A DNA stretch of 64,000 nt from Phanerodontia chrysosporium (GCA_001910725.1 MJGA01000034.1:186001-250000), one strand, 5' to 3'. Positions 1 to 11,388 are shown, numbered from the stretch's first letter. The notes: generated from the letters alone by a model not told the origin. Made by a program: numbers and translations.

Positions 1-80
1 GGGATCAGACCGCCATCCGTGAGCGCTGGAGCTGCGCAGGCATTCCATACATTCAATTCTTTGCCTACAGATACATTTAC

Positions 81-1423
81 ATGGCTTTTTCTCTATCTTC
101 CTACCCATTAAATACATCTATAGGCTTCCAAATGCCATCTTCTGCCCAACTCTCTCACCCACCCTCTACTCTCCCATATGACCATTCCCGAGCACCAACA
201 TATGACGCAGAGTGGGCAGCTCATGTCCACGAAGTGCACGAAGGCCACTTCAATGACTCAGAGGGTGAAGGCGAGGGCATGGAGACTGAGCCGCAGAACT
301 CCCAGGCAAACACTACTCCCTATGACCCAGCCCCCGCGCAATGCCGCATGAGTGCTGGGCAATCAAAATCGACCTCTGTGCCACATCACGGAAGTGCTCC
401 GCTGGCAGAGGCGAATTCCACGCTGCACCATGCAGGTGCTTCTCTGAGAGAGGTGGCTCATCAGCCAGCGGCAGCAGCGCAACCAGACAAAGCAGCACAC
501 AGCTCTCAGAAAAAATGTGGGTGACCAAAGAAGACCGACACAGCAATGATGACTAGGGGCAAGGAACACCAATCCACTGCAACCAAGTGTCAGGATTTTG
601 ATATGGGACCTGACGGCAAGCTGCAGCCAAAATGTGGTCGCAAGGGTGAACGTGAATTGGGTGCCCTCAACTACACAAAACATGAAATCTTCCATCTTCT
701 CCAGCTCATCGAGGTGATTGGCCCCCATAGCGAACAGAAGTGGTCCAAGGTTGGCCATGCATACGCGATGTGGGCATGTCATAACAGGAGACCTGCACGT
801 AACCCAGCTGCTTTTCGTGGCAAGTTCCAGGCAGTAAGTGAATTTACTTGCACGTCTGCCTGCCGTACTTACACTGCCTTTAGCTTGTGCATATGGACAA
901 GCCGACTGGACGTGGCAAATGTCCGAGGCACATCGAGAAGGCGATCGAGATTAATGAGGCGCTTGAGGGTGAAATTGCGATGGGCGAGGTCGATGACTCC
1001 TTACCAATCCTGCAGGGGTGGGAGTGTGATGTTCAAGATGCCATACGTGCAGGTGACGAGTACATCGATGATGACGGAAACAATGATGGTACAGTCTCAG
1101 ACACTGGCTCTGACCTCTACATCACCGACGACGAAAATAGCGACAGCAATGAAGATGTTGAGCCCCTGAAGACGCAGTCAAAGAAGTCTGACATGAAGGC
1201 CTTGACTACACAAGGCCATACCTCCGTGACTGTCGCGGAGCTAGGGCTCAACGCTACACAAGGGAGCACAGATGGGGAGGTCAACGAGATGGCGCGGCAG
1301 AGCGAGTCACGCAGTGACAAGCAACTTGTGCAGCTGTCCGTATTGATCAAGTTAACATTAGCGAACTATTCTACTGTACAAACTGGGGTTTACCTGTCCG
1401 TATTGACCAAGAGGTCGAGATGA
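81..1423 (+). pseudogene. Myb/SANT-like (DUF6818-like) accessory protein, disrupted
   Basis: Two exons can be read. Exon 1 is open from ATG 81 but has an in-frame TGA at 522-524; it then runs on from ATG 546 to 833. A 50-base intron (834-883, GTAAGT...TTTAG, phase 0) joins it to the second exon at 884. The encoded core has the pattern of SANT/Myb-like proteins: a helix segment NYTKHEIFHLLQLIEVIG, then a WSKVGHAY segment, a NRRPARNPAAFRGKFQ segment, and across the splice DKPTGRGKCPRHIEKA. An acidic Asp/Glu/Ser tail follows. Such proteins are common in fungal genomes beside DNA transposons. From 1231 the frame runs into a solo LTR and ends at 1423, so the original C terminus is lost. The stop at 522 could mean that the true start is 546. 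The family assignment is from motif memory and is moderate. Confidence 0.5.
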
Positions 1424-1900
1424 CGGACAGGAGCGAGGAGTGCTACCCTTATGTACTACAGAGTCTTTAGGGCAGGCTGTACAATTACCTAAGCTAATGG
1501 GCAGTGCTCAGCATAGCCAGCGAGGCTGCGACGCGGACTGCGTGGCGAGGCTGTGTCAGCTGGCAGTGTCCGAGGCTGGGTCGGGCCGAGGCTGTGTCAT
1601 CAGGTTGATCAGCTTGGCGTGTCTCGGCGAAGGAAGTCATCAGGGATGACAGTGCCGCTTCGGCGATCCGGAGAACCAGTTGCAGGGCAGACCAGTGATC
1701 CGGGCAGTGTCTGAGCACGCAGCGGAATGTGCTGGCGTCTAGGGGTGATGCGCCATCAGGGCGCTGGTGCTGAATGGCCAGGCGCTGAGCATGGGCGGCT
1801 AGGACTCCAGACGGCGCGAGGGCTGCTCGCCCGTTGGATTAATCGAGGAAAATGGCCAAAAATCGGCGAAAAATAGGGCAACACCGTCGCATCCGTGACA
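1231..1900 (-). repeat. Solo LTR of chromovirus C family (copy C1)
   Basis: This is a reverse-orientation copy of the 696-base LTR that flanks element C (55977-56672). It runs from a degenerate TGTCGCGGAG end to a terminal GTGACA. It contains the TATA-proximal block and the repeated GGTCAATACGGACAG blocks of the family, including the 61-base leader segment. No internal domain adjoins it. The flanking pentamers (GTGAC and ATATG) do not match, so no target duplication supports the ends. Confidence 0.85.
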
Positions 1901-2439
1901 ATATGGTAGATATGGTGGCAGACAAGGAGAAGGGAACGAAGGCAGAGTCAATTTTCTTCCACCAATGGGTTGAGCATTTTGAACATATGATTGTATAGTT
2001 CAGCGGGAAATAGATGCTGTTGTATATCCGTGGTGTACACAGTGTTGACGATTATGTTGAGGTAGTGTGTTAATGGAATAGGCAGCACTTACGTGCCCCT
2101 GACTATGGGCGTCTAGTAAAGTGTATCCGCTAACTTGTACTAGGGCCATCCACCTCAAAACAACTAGGAATCCTTATGATATATATATATATGGAATCCT
2201 CTCATTCAGCTCTATTCAACTGTATATAAATCATTATAGTGTTGCTACATTTGAGATTAAGTCTATCTCACATATGTGGTAAGCGCCCGACATTGAGCAT
2301 GCTTGTAAACAGCGAGCTCAAGGCATAGCATATTTTCATAGATACCAATAGGTAGCCCAAGGTCCATAGTTGTGCTATATACAAGGGCATGTTCTAAAGC
2401 ACAGTATAAAAGGCTATAAAAATCGAGAAAGATTTACTT
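1901..2439. other. AT-rich spacer with no gene seen
   Basis: No reading frame with recognisable motifs. There is an (AT)n run near 2180-2191 and a TATATAAAT near 2223. The right part may be eroded sequence of the copia relic that begins at 2440, but I cannot show it. Confidence 0.5.
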
Positions 2440-2716
2440 CAAAGTTTGTAATGAATCCTAACCTCAGATTGATGGCCAAATGTAATGGAACTACAATAAA
2501 ACTTCCCACACCTTCGGCCAAAGTTTGTAACAGTGTACAAAAGCTCCAAAGTGCTCAGTCGCCGAAAGAACGATTCTTCATTTACATTCAGAAATTGTAA
2601 CTTCTGATTGGTGACATGTGCAATACAGCCAGAATCAACCATTCATTCAGTCGATGCATCTATCACACCATTGGCATAAAGAGAAACAGAGATAGATTCC
2701 TTGGAGCCTTTAACCA
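2440..2716 (-). pseudogene. Copia relic E: protease region
   Basis: On the minus strand the translation contains MVDSGCIAHVTN, the active-site region of a Ty1/copia aspartic protease (usually D-S-G-A/C followed by H-x-T). The codon just before it is TGA where the family has Trp, a probable TGG-to-TGA change. Reading upstream on the minus strand (increasing coordinates) the frame is open to 2716, where the pogo element begins. Skipping pogo, it continues without a shift into the gag part at 6248. The rest of pol is missing after about 2440. Confidence 0.7.
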
Positions 2717-2959
2717 TACAGTGTTTCACCACTCCTTAAGACAGGCGAGGAAGTTGACTTATTTTATGAGTATACCGAGGTTTTACTTTAAATAAATTTG
2801 CTGCCAGATACAATTACATGTGTAGTATGTGTACAAATATTTTCAGAATAAAATCTTCTCTGTGTGGCTGAAGGCACATATTTTTGTAATCTGCTTGAAA
2901 TGTCACATCAACCAGTTCTTGAGATAGAATATAACACAGTGACTTACCAAATACAGCGA

Positions 2960-5741
2960 ATAAGCGCCCTAATCATTATTACTCCAATTCATGGTGTCTT
3001 CCTCTTCTGAGCTAAGCTTATCTGAGTCAGTGCTTGAGACTTCATCTTCTGAGTCAGGGGCATGAAGTGAGGATTGAATATCATGCTTGAGTGAGTGCTT
3101 AGGCTGCTTGGGAAGATCCTTGACCTTGACACCATTGTTGCGCAGCTGGGTGCACTTTGCCTTCCAAGCTTCCAGTGTATTCTGATGCTCAGCTACAGTA
3201 GTTGCCCAAAGATTGCTGACTTGCTGCTGTGTGGCCTTTCTTTGTGTCTGTGTCTTCTTTTTGATCTACTTGCTGAGTTCTTCTGCTTTCCTCTACTCAT
3301 CACATTCAACAACCTTCTGATAGATTGCATCATTAGTGAGAACACAACCACGAGGGTTAATGAGAAGCCTGTCTTTCTTCTTGCTCTTGAACTTATGCTC
3401 TTTGCCATATAAAACCCTGTTCAGCTTCTTGTTATGCAGATGGTGGATTACAGTCTCTGCATTTTGGCACTCAATATGAGTATTTTTGCGCTGAATTGCA
3501 TCTTGTGGACCCTAATCTGCTCTTACTGCTGTTAAATCAAATTATGTGCATTTGCAAGGCAATTTGGCAGGACTTAATCTTCAGCTTCTTTATATTGATG
3601 GCTGGGTGTGATAGGAAGAATGATGAGTGGTTGCACTGGATATTGAGATATTGTCACAGTTTTCCGTCTCAACCCTTAAGGTTAGGGCAGCAGGTGACAG
3701 AAATGTTGAAGTGACAGCCCTAGGCTCGGGGCTGGTCACGTGATACGGTGGTCACGTGATGCACACATGTGCAGTATCTCAGGGCCATATGGTCGAAGGT
3801 CTAGAAGCAGGCAAGGGTCTGAAAGCACTGAGACACTGTGGAATGGACTAAAAAGTCCTGGAGGTCTCTGAACAGGTCTGGACAGTGCTGGACCATTCTG
3901 AAGGTTTCTGGGACATCGTAGGAACATTTAGAAACGTGTAAAAGAATATAGAAATGCCTGTAGGGCACTAGCCAATAGTGCAATAGGTATTAGATAGCTA
4001 GGGCCCTGAACACTGGTCTCTGGAGACCTGGTGCACATGCATATAAACCCTGAGGGCTGGAGGTGTCTCCCCAGCTTCAATTGCATCACATCTCACCTGT
4101 CTAGTCTCTATACCTCGTCTTCAAGCTTGGCTACACCCTTTGTAGTCCAAGTAAACCTTTGCCAGTGAGTATTGCTGGTTGGTTTGGTGTATAGGTGCTA
4201 GAGCAGTGCATTTTTGTGATAGATATAATTGAGGTGCCATTAATCAAAGCTCGTCCTGAAGATGAGGTAGCTAAGCCAGCAATAATTAACTGGTGGCTTA
4301 ATGAGGCTAAGACTGATTCATTGGAATCTTGGAAGGTAGAAGGCTCTGGAGTTGAGGAGGAGGAGTGTTGATAGTCAGAGAATGGTGTTGAAGTAGATGA
4401 TTGTGCAAATGTGGATGCTTCAAGATTGTAAGGCTTGTAGGTGATGGAATCCAGTTCAAATGCAGTTGAAGGCTCTTTTTCAAGTGCAGTAAGAATTGCC
4501 TGGACAGGTCTTGCTGGTGGTGACAAGGAGGATATACTTTGAATGGATGTGGCTTCACTTGATTCCATCTGAGCTGATAAAATGGCATTTGGATTGTATA
4601 AGTAGATGTCAGTTTTAAAGAAGGCCATTTGAACTAATGCAGGAGTAAAGGCCTCAAGGAAGGCCCGACCAAAGATAAGTGTGAAGTCTGCCTTGTCGAC
4701 ACCACAGTTGTTTTCTTCTTCCAATTTCTTGACACTTGCTGCAAACTTGTCTTTCATATTAGCAAAGCAAACAACAGCAAGGCTTTGAAGTGCATGAGTG
4801 CAGTGAGGAGAATAGCCCAGAATGTGAATTTTGTTTGCTCGAGCAAACCCAAAAAGGCATCTGGTGTAGTGGGTAGAGTAACAGTCGACAAATAGTGCAT
4901 GGGGCTTGCCTGCAGTCTTGTCTTTGATTTGTGCATCGAAGTCTTTGATTATCCAGCTTGCCATGATTTCACTACTTGTCCAGTCTGTCTTAGAGCAAGC
5001 AAATAAAGTATTTGCAGGGGTGAAGAACAGTGTCATCAGCACAGATAGTGATGAAACCAATGACGTTGATGTGGTTGGCATCTTTTTGCACATGCTGAGT
5101 CTTCATACCTCGGCATCCAATAACCTTGCAGGCAATTGTAAGGTCTTGAGAAAATCTGCTTTTATCACCAGCGTTGGTGTTCTCCGGAAGTATGTCAAGG
5201 TCAACATATTTAGGCTTGACAACTTTTTCATACCAATGTTGGATAAATATGGAATTAAGGGACTTAGCTTGAATAGTTCCCAAGAGCTTGCTCTAGTGCA
5301 TTTGCAACTCATCTGCATGCTCGTCCAAGAAATGAGTGACCCAGTTTTTTTCCCAATCTGCTTTGCCTCTATGCCTGCCATCTTTGCCTTCTTATCCACC
5401 AGCTTCTGCACTGCAGCTTGTAGATCTTGTGGAGTGACAGCTAAAGCTCTGTCTGCAGATTCAAGGATGTAGCTGATAATAACTTGTTCTTCTTCTGGTG
5501 TAAAAAGGCACTTGGCAACATTGATCATGGAAATTGTTTGGGATCCAGGATTTATGGCACAGCCCAGGGTAGTGTGATTAATATAGTACTCAGCCGCAAG
5601 CTTGCAAATAGATCCCTTCTTGATATGGGAAGGTTTTAGTTGTTCTTGCTAGTAGGCAATTACAGCAGCCTGCAGTTTTGCATCTTTTTCTCTGCGCTGT
5701 TTAATTGCAATTTGGTGCTGGGAAAGAGCCCTTTGTGCCAT
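2960..5741 (-). pseudogene. Pogo-like DDE_1 transposase, decayed and split by an LTR
   Basis: The likely start is the ATG at 5741-5739 (MAQRALSQHQIAIKQRREKD), followed by a psq/CENP-B-like helix-turn-helix (IKKGSICKLAAEYYINHTTL) and a second DNA-binding region (FTPEEEQVIISYILESADRA). The DDE core shows KPHALFVDCYSTHY and the hallmark ILGYSPHCTHALQSLAVVCF. In the family the DG(H/P)xSH motif carries a catalytic Asp; here it reads DCYSTH. After the solo LTR the C-terminal tail resumes (NPRGCVLTNDAI, then a Gln/Lys-rich segment and an acidic Ser/Glu end). There is an in-frame stop in the N-terminal region (after VIAY), frameshifts around 4990-5290, and further stops in the tail. It would have acted in the nucleus to cut and paste the element; it is not functional as it stands. 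Confidence 0.85.
3652..4221 (+). repeat. Solo LTR of chromovirus B family (copy B1)
   Basis: About 570 bases from TGTCACAG to GTGATA, matching the LTRs of element B (42258-42857 and 49754-50341), with a TATATAAACCC promoter block. It is flanked by a perfect 5-base duplication GATAT (3647-3651 and 4222-4226). This confirms that LTRs of this family end in TG...TA rather than TG...CA. It sits inside the pogo transposase C-terminal coding region. Confidence 0.93.
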
Positions 5742-6247
5742 GGTATGTGTAGAATATTCAGGGGTAGTGATATGAGGTCCAGTGAAGTAGTGGAAAATGT
5801 GAAGGATAGAAGGGGCCACTTATTCTTTATGTGCACTCTTTGAGCGCTTATTTGCGATATAAGCGCCGAATGTCAGATCTGGAGCACTTGCTTTAATTTC
5901 GATTTTTTTCCAGGCATAAATCAGAGTGTATAGGGCTAAAAAGGTAGATGATGGTGGTATATATGGTATAGAGTATATCGAGAAAGTTTTATATGTATTT
6001 GATGGCTTTGAGGTAAAAGGTAGCAGGTAGCATTGTTGTAGTACAGCTATAACCAGCCAAAATCACCATGTGTACGATTTTTCCTGGCTCTAACAGTAGT
6101 CCAAAAATTATGCTACTAATTTATATGGTGTAGACCATGCAAAGGCATATGATCCTAAATTTTTAGACTAATGAAGCAAAGTTTAGGTACCAAAAACAAT
6201 TAGCATCTCAAGAAGTGGTATGTTTCAAGGAGTGGTAAAACACTGTA

Positions 6248-6990
6248 TCCGGTATATTTACAATCTTGAGCAGTACAACTGTAATCTGAGCAATATTCTG
6301 TCTATTATTATTCCCTTTGTCTTTTCCACATCTTTTTCCCCCTTCACCCTGCTACCCCTGCTGATTGTTGCCATTGACGTTGCTAGAATTACCAGTGCCC
6401 ATAGAAGGTTTCTTGTTCTGGTGCTGTTCAGTCATGTCATTATTTCGACTGCACTTCTCACATGACTTGGTTTGCTTCTTTGGAACTGATGAGATAGATG
6501 AGATCTGAGTACGATTGATAATGTGGCGAAATTCTTCTATGATAATTCTGGCTTGACATCACTAGACTTGAGATCCTTGATGTCTTTGTCCACTGCAAGA
6601 ACGGTAAAGGTGAGCATTTAATAAGATTTGGGTAGGCAATTGACTATGAGGAGAGCAAGAAGTTGGTCCTTAATCTTGATACTGGTGAGGGTAACCTGAC
6701 TAGTGGTCTCGTGAAGAGCATCAGGGCCTGATCAGTAACTGAAGCTATGATGCGGCATCGGCCAGTGCTATCACATGTATTAGATAATCTGCATAACATT
6801 CAAATGCAGTAAACTGTTGGCTGGCCTCCCATAGAGTGATATCTTGTGCTGCTTCTTACTTCTCCCTTCCACTAAGGCCCTAATGTCATAGCCACAGCTC
6901 TCAAATGAGCAGAAAAGAGTCTTAGCAGCAATTGCCATCATTGTAGGAGCTACAGCTGCTATCAAGTATGCTCAAAACTGGTATCAAACC
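6248..6990 (-). pseudogene. Copia relic E: gag region
   Basis: The minus-strand translation, with frame changes, shows a copia-type Gag core (TSQVTLTSIKIKDQLLALLI, then a segment ending EFRHIINRTQIS). A C-x2-C zinc-knuckle remnant follows (SCEKCSRNNDMTEQHQNKK) and then a Gly/Asn-rich linker. The last codons before the pogo insertion (KIVNIPD) join in frame with the protease segment at 2716. Several stops and shifts make it inactive. The left part of Gag beyond about 6990 is not recognisable. Confidence 0.6.
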
Positions 6991-8919
6991 CAGACTTATC
7001 ACACTTCTATACTTACTGGTCAGGCATAAATGGCGGAGCTTTTACATGGGCATCCAGACTGCATACTGCATAATCTTGGAGTTACTAGGGAGACATTTCT
7101 GGACCTATGCCATGGTCTGGTCATGCACTCTGGCTTGCGCAACTCAAGGCATGTTGGACATTAGGAGAAAGTGGCAATGTTTCTCTATCTTGGAAGAAGC
7201 ACATCAGGTTAGTGTGTCGCGGAGCGAAGGCTCAACGCTTCACGAGGGAGGACAAATGGGGAGGTCGATGACGAGGTGCGATGGAGGAAGTCACGCAGCA
7301 ATAAACAAACTTGTTCAGCTGTCCATATTGACCAAGTTATTATTGAGAAAATAAATAAAGAATACAAAGTGTGGCTTACCTGTCTGTATTGACCAAGAGG
7401 TCAAGATGATGGACAGAAGTGAGGAGTGCTACCCTTATATACCACAGAGTCTTTAGGACAGGTTATACGATTACCTATGCTGATGGGCAGTGCTCAGCAT
7501 AGCCAGCGGGGCTGCGACGTGAACTGCGCGGTGAGGCTGTGCTAGGGCTATGTCACGAGGCTGTGTCATCAGGCTGTGTCCAAGGCTGCATCGGGCCGAG
7601 GCTGTGTCATCGGGCTGATCAGCTTAGAGTGTCTCAGTAAGGGGAGTCATTAGGGATGACAGTGCCTCCTCAGCGATCTGGGGAACTGGTTGCAGGGCAG
7701 ATCGCTGATCCGGGCAGTGTCTGAGCGTACAGCGGAATGCGCTGGCGTCTAGGGGTGATGCGCCATCAGGGTGCTAGTGCTGGATGGCCAGTGGCCAGGC
7801 GCTGAGCGTGGCGGCTAGGACTCCAGATGGCGCGAGGGCTGCTCGCCCGATGGATTAATCAAGGAAAATAGTCAAAAATTGGCGAACAATAGGGCTGCAC
7901 CATCACATCCGTGACACAGCGTGGCCTGGCAAAATGCTTTCAGCATAGTGGGGATACTGTTTCACGGTGCGTGGTTACTTCAAACCCTAGGCAGTCTGAA
8001 TTCAAATTATTATTAGGTCTATGCACAAAGTTCTCAATGCTATTCTCAATCCTGCCTTTCAGGATACATTGATCACATTGCCAGCTTTACCCTCATTCCC
8101 AAATACCATGCAAACAATCCGAAATTTATGCCATTCTTCAAATATGTCCTTGGTGCCATCGATGGATCACATCTCACTGTATATTCCCCTGAATATATTT
8201 GTGCACATTTTCATGATCGCAAAGAAACCTCACTCAGCATATTCTCGCAGCATGTACCTTCCATATATAGTTCTGCTATATATTGTCAGAGTGGGAGGGG
8301 AGTGCTGCAGGCAGCCATGTATTTTAAGAAGTACAGGCAACATCATATTAAGTTCCAAAAAACCATTATTATCTTGCCAACACAAGCTTTCCATTCTGCG
8401 ATGTCCTTCTTGTTCCCTACCGTGGTATCCGTTATCACCTCCAAGAGTGGGGCACAGCAAATCAGCAGTATTTAAACTATTTACCGTTAATTAACTGCAT
8501 TAATTCTGTATTTTAGACCTGCCAACAAAAAGGAGCTATTCAATTTACGCAATTCACAAATGCGTAACATTGCCGAGGGGATTCTTGGTGCTGCAAAGCG
8601 CAAGTTTGCCATCATGTAGCGCATGTGCGAATACGACATGACTGTTCAAGCACGCATTTTTATTGCATTCATAGCAATATTCAACCTCCATCGCCGTATT
8701 GCAGGCATTGACACACCATTTGACCCTGACTCAGAGGCTAATAGGCAGAGCAGTGCAGAGCTTATGAACACTGGAGGTAGTAACACAAATGTTGATAAAG
8801 AAATATTTACAGGTGTCACACAAGAGGAGCAACTACGTGAAGAGGCAAGGCGGGATAGAATTGCAAGTGCGATGTGGGCACGTTATCAGACACAGCTTGA
8901 AAGAAGGGCACAGCAATAG
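6968..8919 (+). pseudogene. PIF/Harbinger-type transposase, decayed
   Basis: Family motifs are visible in changing frames: an N-terminal helical part with EKVAMFLYLG (near 7170), LAKCFQHSGDTVSR just after the LTR, then FFKYVLGAIDGSHL (near 8135; GAIDG holds the first catalytic Asp of the DDE_4 family). Further on are KKELFNLRNSQMRNIAEGILG (about 8530) and a closing ARIFIAFIAIFNLHRRI segment. Frameshifts lie between blocks, and an LTR (7215-7916) splits the N-terminal part. After 8690 an acidic tail runs to a stop at 8919. The convergent Myb/SANT gene at 9197-10477 is the type of partner protein that PIF/Harbinger elements usually encode. No terminal inverted repeats were found. Confidence 0.75.
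7215..7916 (-). repeat. Solo LTR of chromovirus C family (copy C2)
   Basis: A full-length reverse copy (about 702 bases) running from TGTCGCGGAG to ATCCGTGACA. The flanking pentamers TAGTG and CAGCG differ by two T/C transitions, so they may be an eroded target duplication. It interrupts the Harbinger transposase N-terminal region. Confidence 0.88.
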
Positions 8920-9196
8920 ATTATATGTGTAGGTAGTATATAAATGAGTGTATGGAGTAAAAAACTGGAGAACAATGAGTGAAATAAAATGAGTGGAAGT
9001 AGACTTGGCAGAGATATTTTTAAAAAAATCACTCAGAGGCTAGCAAGCTCGTTTTCAAGCCAAATTATGCACGCCTCCAGCTGGTTCTCAGGGAAGCCCA
9101 AATGATCCTCAATTAAAGCCTCATTGTGGAGCAAATAAGGCACTTTAGAGGCCATTTGTGGTGAAAGCTTCTCCTCTGAGAAAATAATGGCTCTAG

Positions 9197-10477
9197 CTAG
9201 CTAATAGCATGTACAACCTCACTGGAGCTTGTGGTGGTGGTAGTGGAAGTGAACATAGGTGCAGATGGTGTAAGCAGTGGCATCAGCACGTCAGTTACCA
9301 CTTTTTCAAGTGTAGTAGGCAATTTGCCTAGTGCCGCAGCACCAGAGATATGCTCACGCTCTGGCTGGCTGCTTTCGCTTAAAGAAGTCATAAAGGACTG
9401 CCAATCCAACCCATCTGGAGTGGCAGAAGGGGTCTGTGAAGGAGGTGGAGGTGTATCGGACTGAAGAAGATATTGAATCAAATATGAATTAAATCGAAAT
9501 AATAAATAACGCACTTGTGATGCCATCTGGGACTCAGCAATATCCCTGGATACCTGGAACTCATCCCCCAAACTTATTTCCTCTCCATGACCATTATCCT
9601 GAGATGGCTGTACAGAGCTAGCAGCAGTTTGCTCACTGCATGCAGTGCCAATCGCACCAGCAGCCACAGCAAACTCTTCAGTAGCAATGGTTTGCCCAGT
9701 GATCTCTGCAATATCCCTATAAAAAGGGAAGGGATGGACCCGGAACCAGAGCTCCTTGGATCCAGGCTTGCAGACATGGGAATTAATGTAAAAATGGCGA
9801 AATTCTGAACTGACCTTGTACTTCGCCCACACTACATCACCGGCCTGCAGCATGGAGGTGACTTCACACCAGCAAAAGCCAGACACTGTGTGCAGCTTGT
9901 GACAAATCTTGAACCTGTCCTTCAGCTGTAACAATACTTAATAAATATACTAGATATTTATTTTGAAAAAGCGTACATATTTATAATGTGTCTGCCCTCA
10001 GTGGCACTCAGTGGCCCAGTGCAGTGGCCAGGTGCATTGACCATGTGCAGTGGCCCTCATGGGCCACTGCTTTGTACTTCTTCCTTTGTCTCTTTTCGCT
10101 TTCGTTCCTTTGTCCTTAGTTAAGACTCCGACTTGTAGGATAGTATATAAACCTTGGGGGTAGTGCCTGAGCCTTTCAGTTGCTCACCCACTACCACCAG
10201 GTCAGTAGTTCTCCCTTCGCTCCAATACACTCAGTTGCTCACCCACTACCACCAGGGCACTCCTGTAGTCGAGTTTAGCTCCTACATCTAACAAGCTCAC
10301 ATAGGTGGTGCGATTAACAACATCACAAGCAGACTGCCAAGCTGAGCTCTTCAGGCCATTTTCTAACATCTGTCCATGCACCTTGAGATCCTTCATAGCA
10401 CTGATGAGTGCTGCTGATCGCTTAGGGGTCCACACAGCAACACCAGGCTTAGAGAGTGTGGGACGGGATTTTGGCAT
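9197..10477 (-). CDS. Harbinger-associated Myb/SANT-like protein, three exons, LTR in intron 1
   Basis: Predicted exons are 10477-10301, 9925-9515 and 9460-9197. Intron 1 (10300-9926) is GTGAGC...TTACAG; intron 2 (9514-9461, 54 bases) is GTGCGT...TTCAG. All are phase 0, giving about 283 residues with no stop. Exon 1 holds a Myb/SANT-like start (VWTPKRSAALISAMKDLKVHG, then KSSAWQSACDVV). Exon 2 continues with LKDRFKICHKLHTVSGFCW, DVVWAKYK, and FPFYRDIAEITG, the typical order for the single-domain Myb/SANT proteins that accompany PIF/Harbinger transposases and help bind the transposon ends. A solo copia LTR (9987-10293) sits in intron 1, seven bases from the donor site. The last exon is Ser/Thr-rich. 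The open frame is notable because its partner transposase is dead. Confidence 0.7.
9987..10293 (+). repeat. Solo copia LTR, D family (copy D1), 5' end shortened
   Basis: Shares the D-family blocks: CTTTGTCTCTTTTCGCTTTCG, a TATATAAACC promoter, TTGCTCACCCACTACCACC and a final CTAACA. The first roughly 30 bases are missing. It contains the extra block of about 50 bases with CTCCCTTCGCTCCAATACACT also seen in copies D2 and D6. Being opposite to the host gene and inside its intron, it could bring an antisense promoter. Confidence 0.85.
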
Positions 10478-10630
10478 TGGTTAAAGGTGTGTGCAAGCCT
10501 GAGAAACTAGGTGAAGACAGACAAGGGGTGAAGGGAAGAGAAAAACAGCCTGGAGAGAGTAACAGCTCGCCGACAGCTTAGCCAAGCAGCAGCCGCGCGG
10601 GGCGCGCAAGGTCAGTCACAAACGGTCATG

Positions 10631-10667
10631 CCGGGGCACCCGCTGGCAACTCGTGCCGGTGCCCCGG
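10631..10667. other. Perfect 10-bp inverted repeat (hairpin) in a GC-rich spacer
   Basis: CCGGGGCACC (10631-10640) and GGTGCCCCGG (10658-10667) are exact inverted repeats around a 17-base loop. They lie in a GC-rich stretch (about 10560-10700) between the Myb/SANT gene and the copia gag fragment, where I see no coding sequence. No run of T follows, so it is not a typical terminator. Confidence 0.6.
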
Positions 10668-10700
10668 AAGCCATGGCGTCAACGACGCCACATCGTGGCT

Positions 10701-11011
10701 TCAGTTACTGATCAGGCCTTCAAGTTGTGGCCCGAGTGGAGAGGTATCAACAAGGTGAGCATTAAACAGGGCCTGGAAGGCGACGAATGGGCCGACGGCA
10801 CCTGGCTTCTCATACTCAGACTTCAGCGTGTTCCACATGTTACAGGCAGTGCGCTTGTCTTCGATGAGGTGCTTAAGGTTCTCTTTGGTATACATCTCGA
10901 TTACGCCCATTGCTTTCCGGTTCTTTTCGTCCCAGGCTGCTTGACCTGTGCCATCCGAGTCAGGAGGACGACTTACACCCGGTGTGGGTATGAGAGTGGT
11001 GAGAACCGTGT
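10701..11011 (-). pseudogene. Copia D gag fragment
   Basis: The minus-strand frame reads WDEKNRKAMGVIEMYTKEN, then TACNMWNTLKSEYEK, the usual start of a Ty1/copia Gag (UBN2-type) domain that binds RNA in the virus-like particle. It begins directly beyond LTR D2, as expected for sequence downstream of a 5' LTR, and stops at about 10700. The rest of Gag is missing. It belongs to a different copy from the pol segment on the other side of D2. Confidence 0.7.
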
Positions 11012-11334
11012 ATCTTCGATGTAGGGGATAAACTCGAGTACAGGAGTGCCCTGAATCACACTGGTGGTAGTCGGTGAGCAACTAAGTGTATTGGAGCGAA
11101 GGGAGAACTACTGACCTGGTGGTAGTGGGTAAGCAACTGAAGGGCTCAGGCACTGCCCCCGGGGTTTATATACTGTTCTACAAGTCGGAGTTTTGATTAA
11201 GAACAAAGGAACGAAAGCGAAAAGACACAAAGGAAGGAAGTCCTTTGTCAGTGGCCCATGAGGGCCACTGCACTGGGCCACTGAGTGACACTGAGGGCAG
11301 AGAAGTGGTTGCATCACAAAGGACACAGCTAACA
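11012..11334 (-). repeat. Copia LTR, D family (copy D2), shared by two internal fragments
   Basis: Reverse-orientation D LTR with TATATAAAC near its middle. Its TGTTAG start lies at 11334 directly beside a polypurine tract, so it is the 3' LTR of the pol segment 11389-14146. Its other end adjoins a gag fragment, so it also looks like a 5' LTR. This arrangement fits a tandem array or unequal recombination between two copies. The left end is set by similarity and is approximate. Confidence 0.82.
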
Positions 11335-11343
11335 CTCCCCCCT
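11335..11343 (-). other. Polypurine tract of copia D
   Basis: On the minus strand AGGGGGGAG lies immediately before the LTR start TGTTAG, the position where plus-strand DNA synthesis is primed in LTR retrotransposons. It supports reading D2 as the 3' LTR of the pol segment. Confidence 0.8.
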
Positions 11344-11388
11344 GATGCAGCACGTCTCTGCACAGGGCTCCCCCCGCATCGAGCACAT

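Larger units (their letters stand above)
2719..6245 (-). mobile_element. Pogo-type (Tc1/mariner superfamily) DNA transposon
   Basis: The left end CAGTGTTTCACCACTCCTT (from 2719) and the reverse complement of the right end, CAGTGTTTTACCACTCCTT (to 6245), form terminal inverted repeats. They are flanked by TA at 2717-2718 and 6246-6247, the target duplication of the superfamily. The element encodes a decayed DDE transposase on the minus strand and contains a solo LTR (3652-4221). It interrupts a copia gag-protease reading frame; removing the element plus one TA rejoins that frame exactly, which independently confirms the ends. Confidence 0.9.

Noticed and set aside
1226..1905. Target duplication around solo LTR C1
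   Set aside because: Flanks GTGAC and ATATG do not match; the copy may be a recombination product.
10631..10667. Transcription terminator
   Set aside because: The hairpin is perfect but there is no U-tract and the context is eukaryotic.
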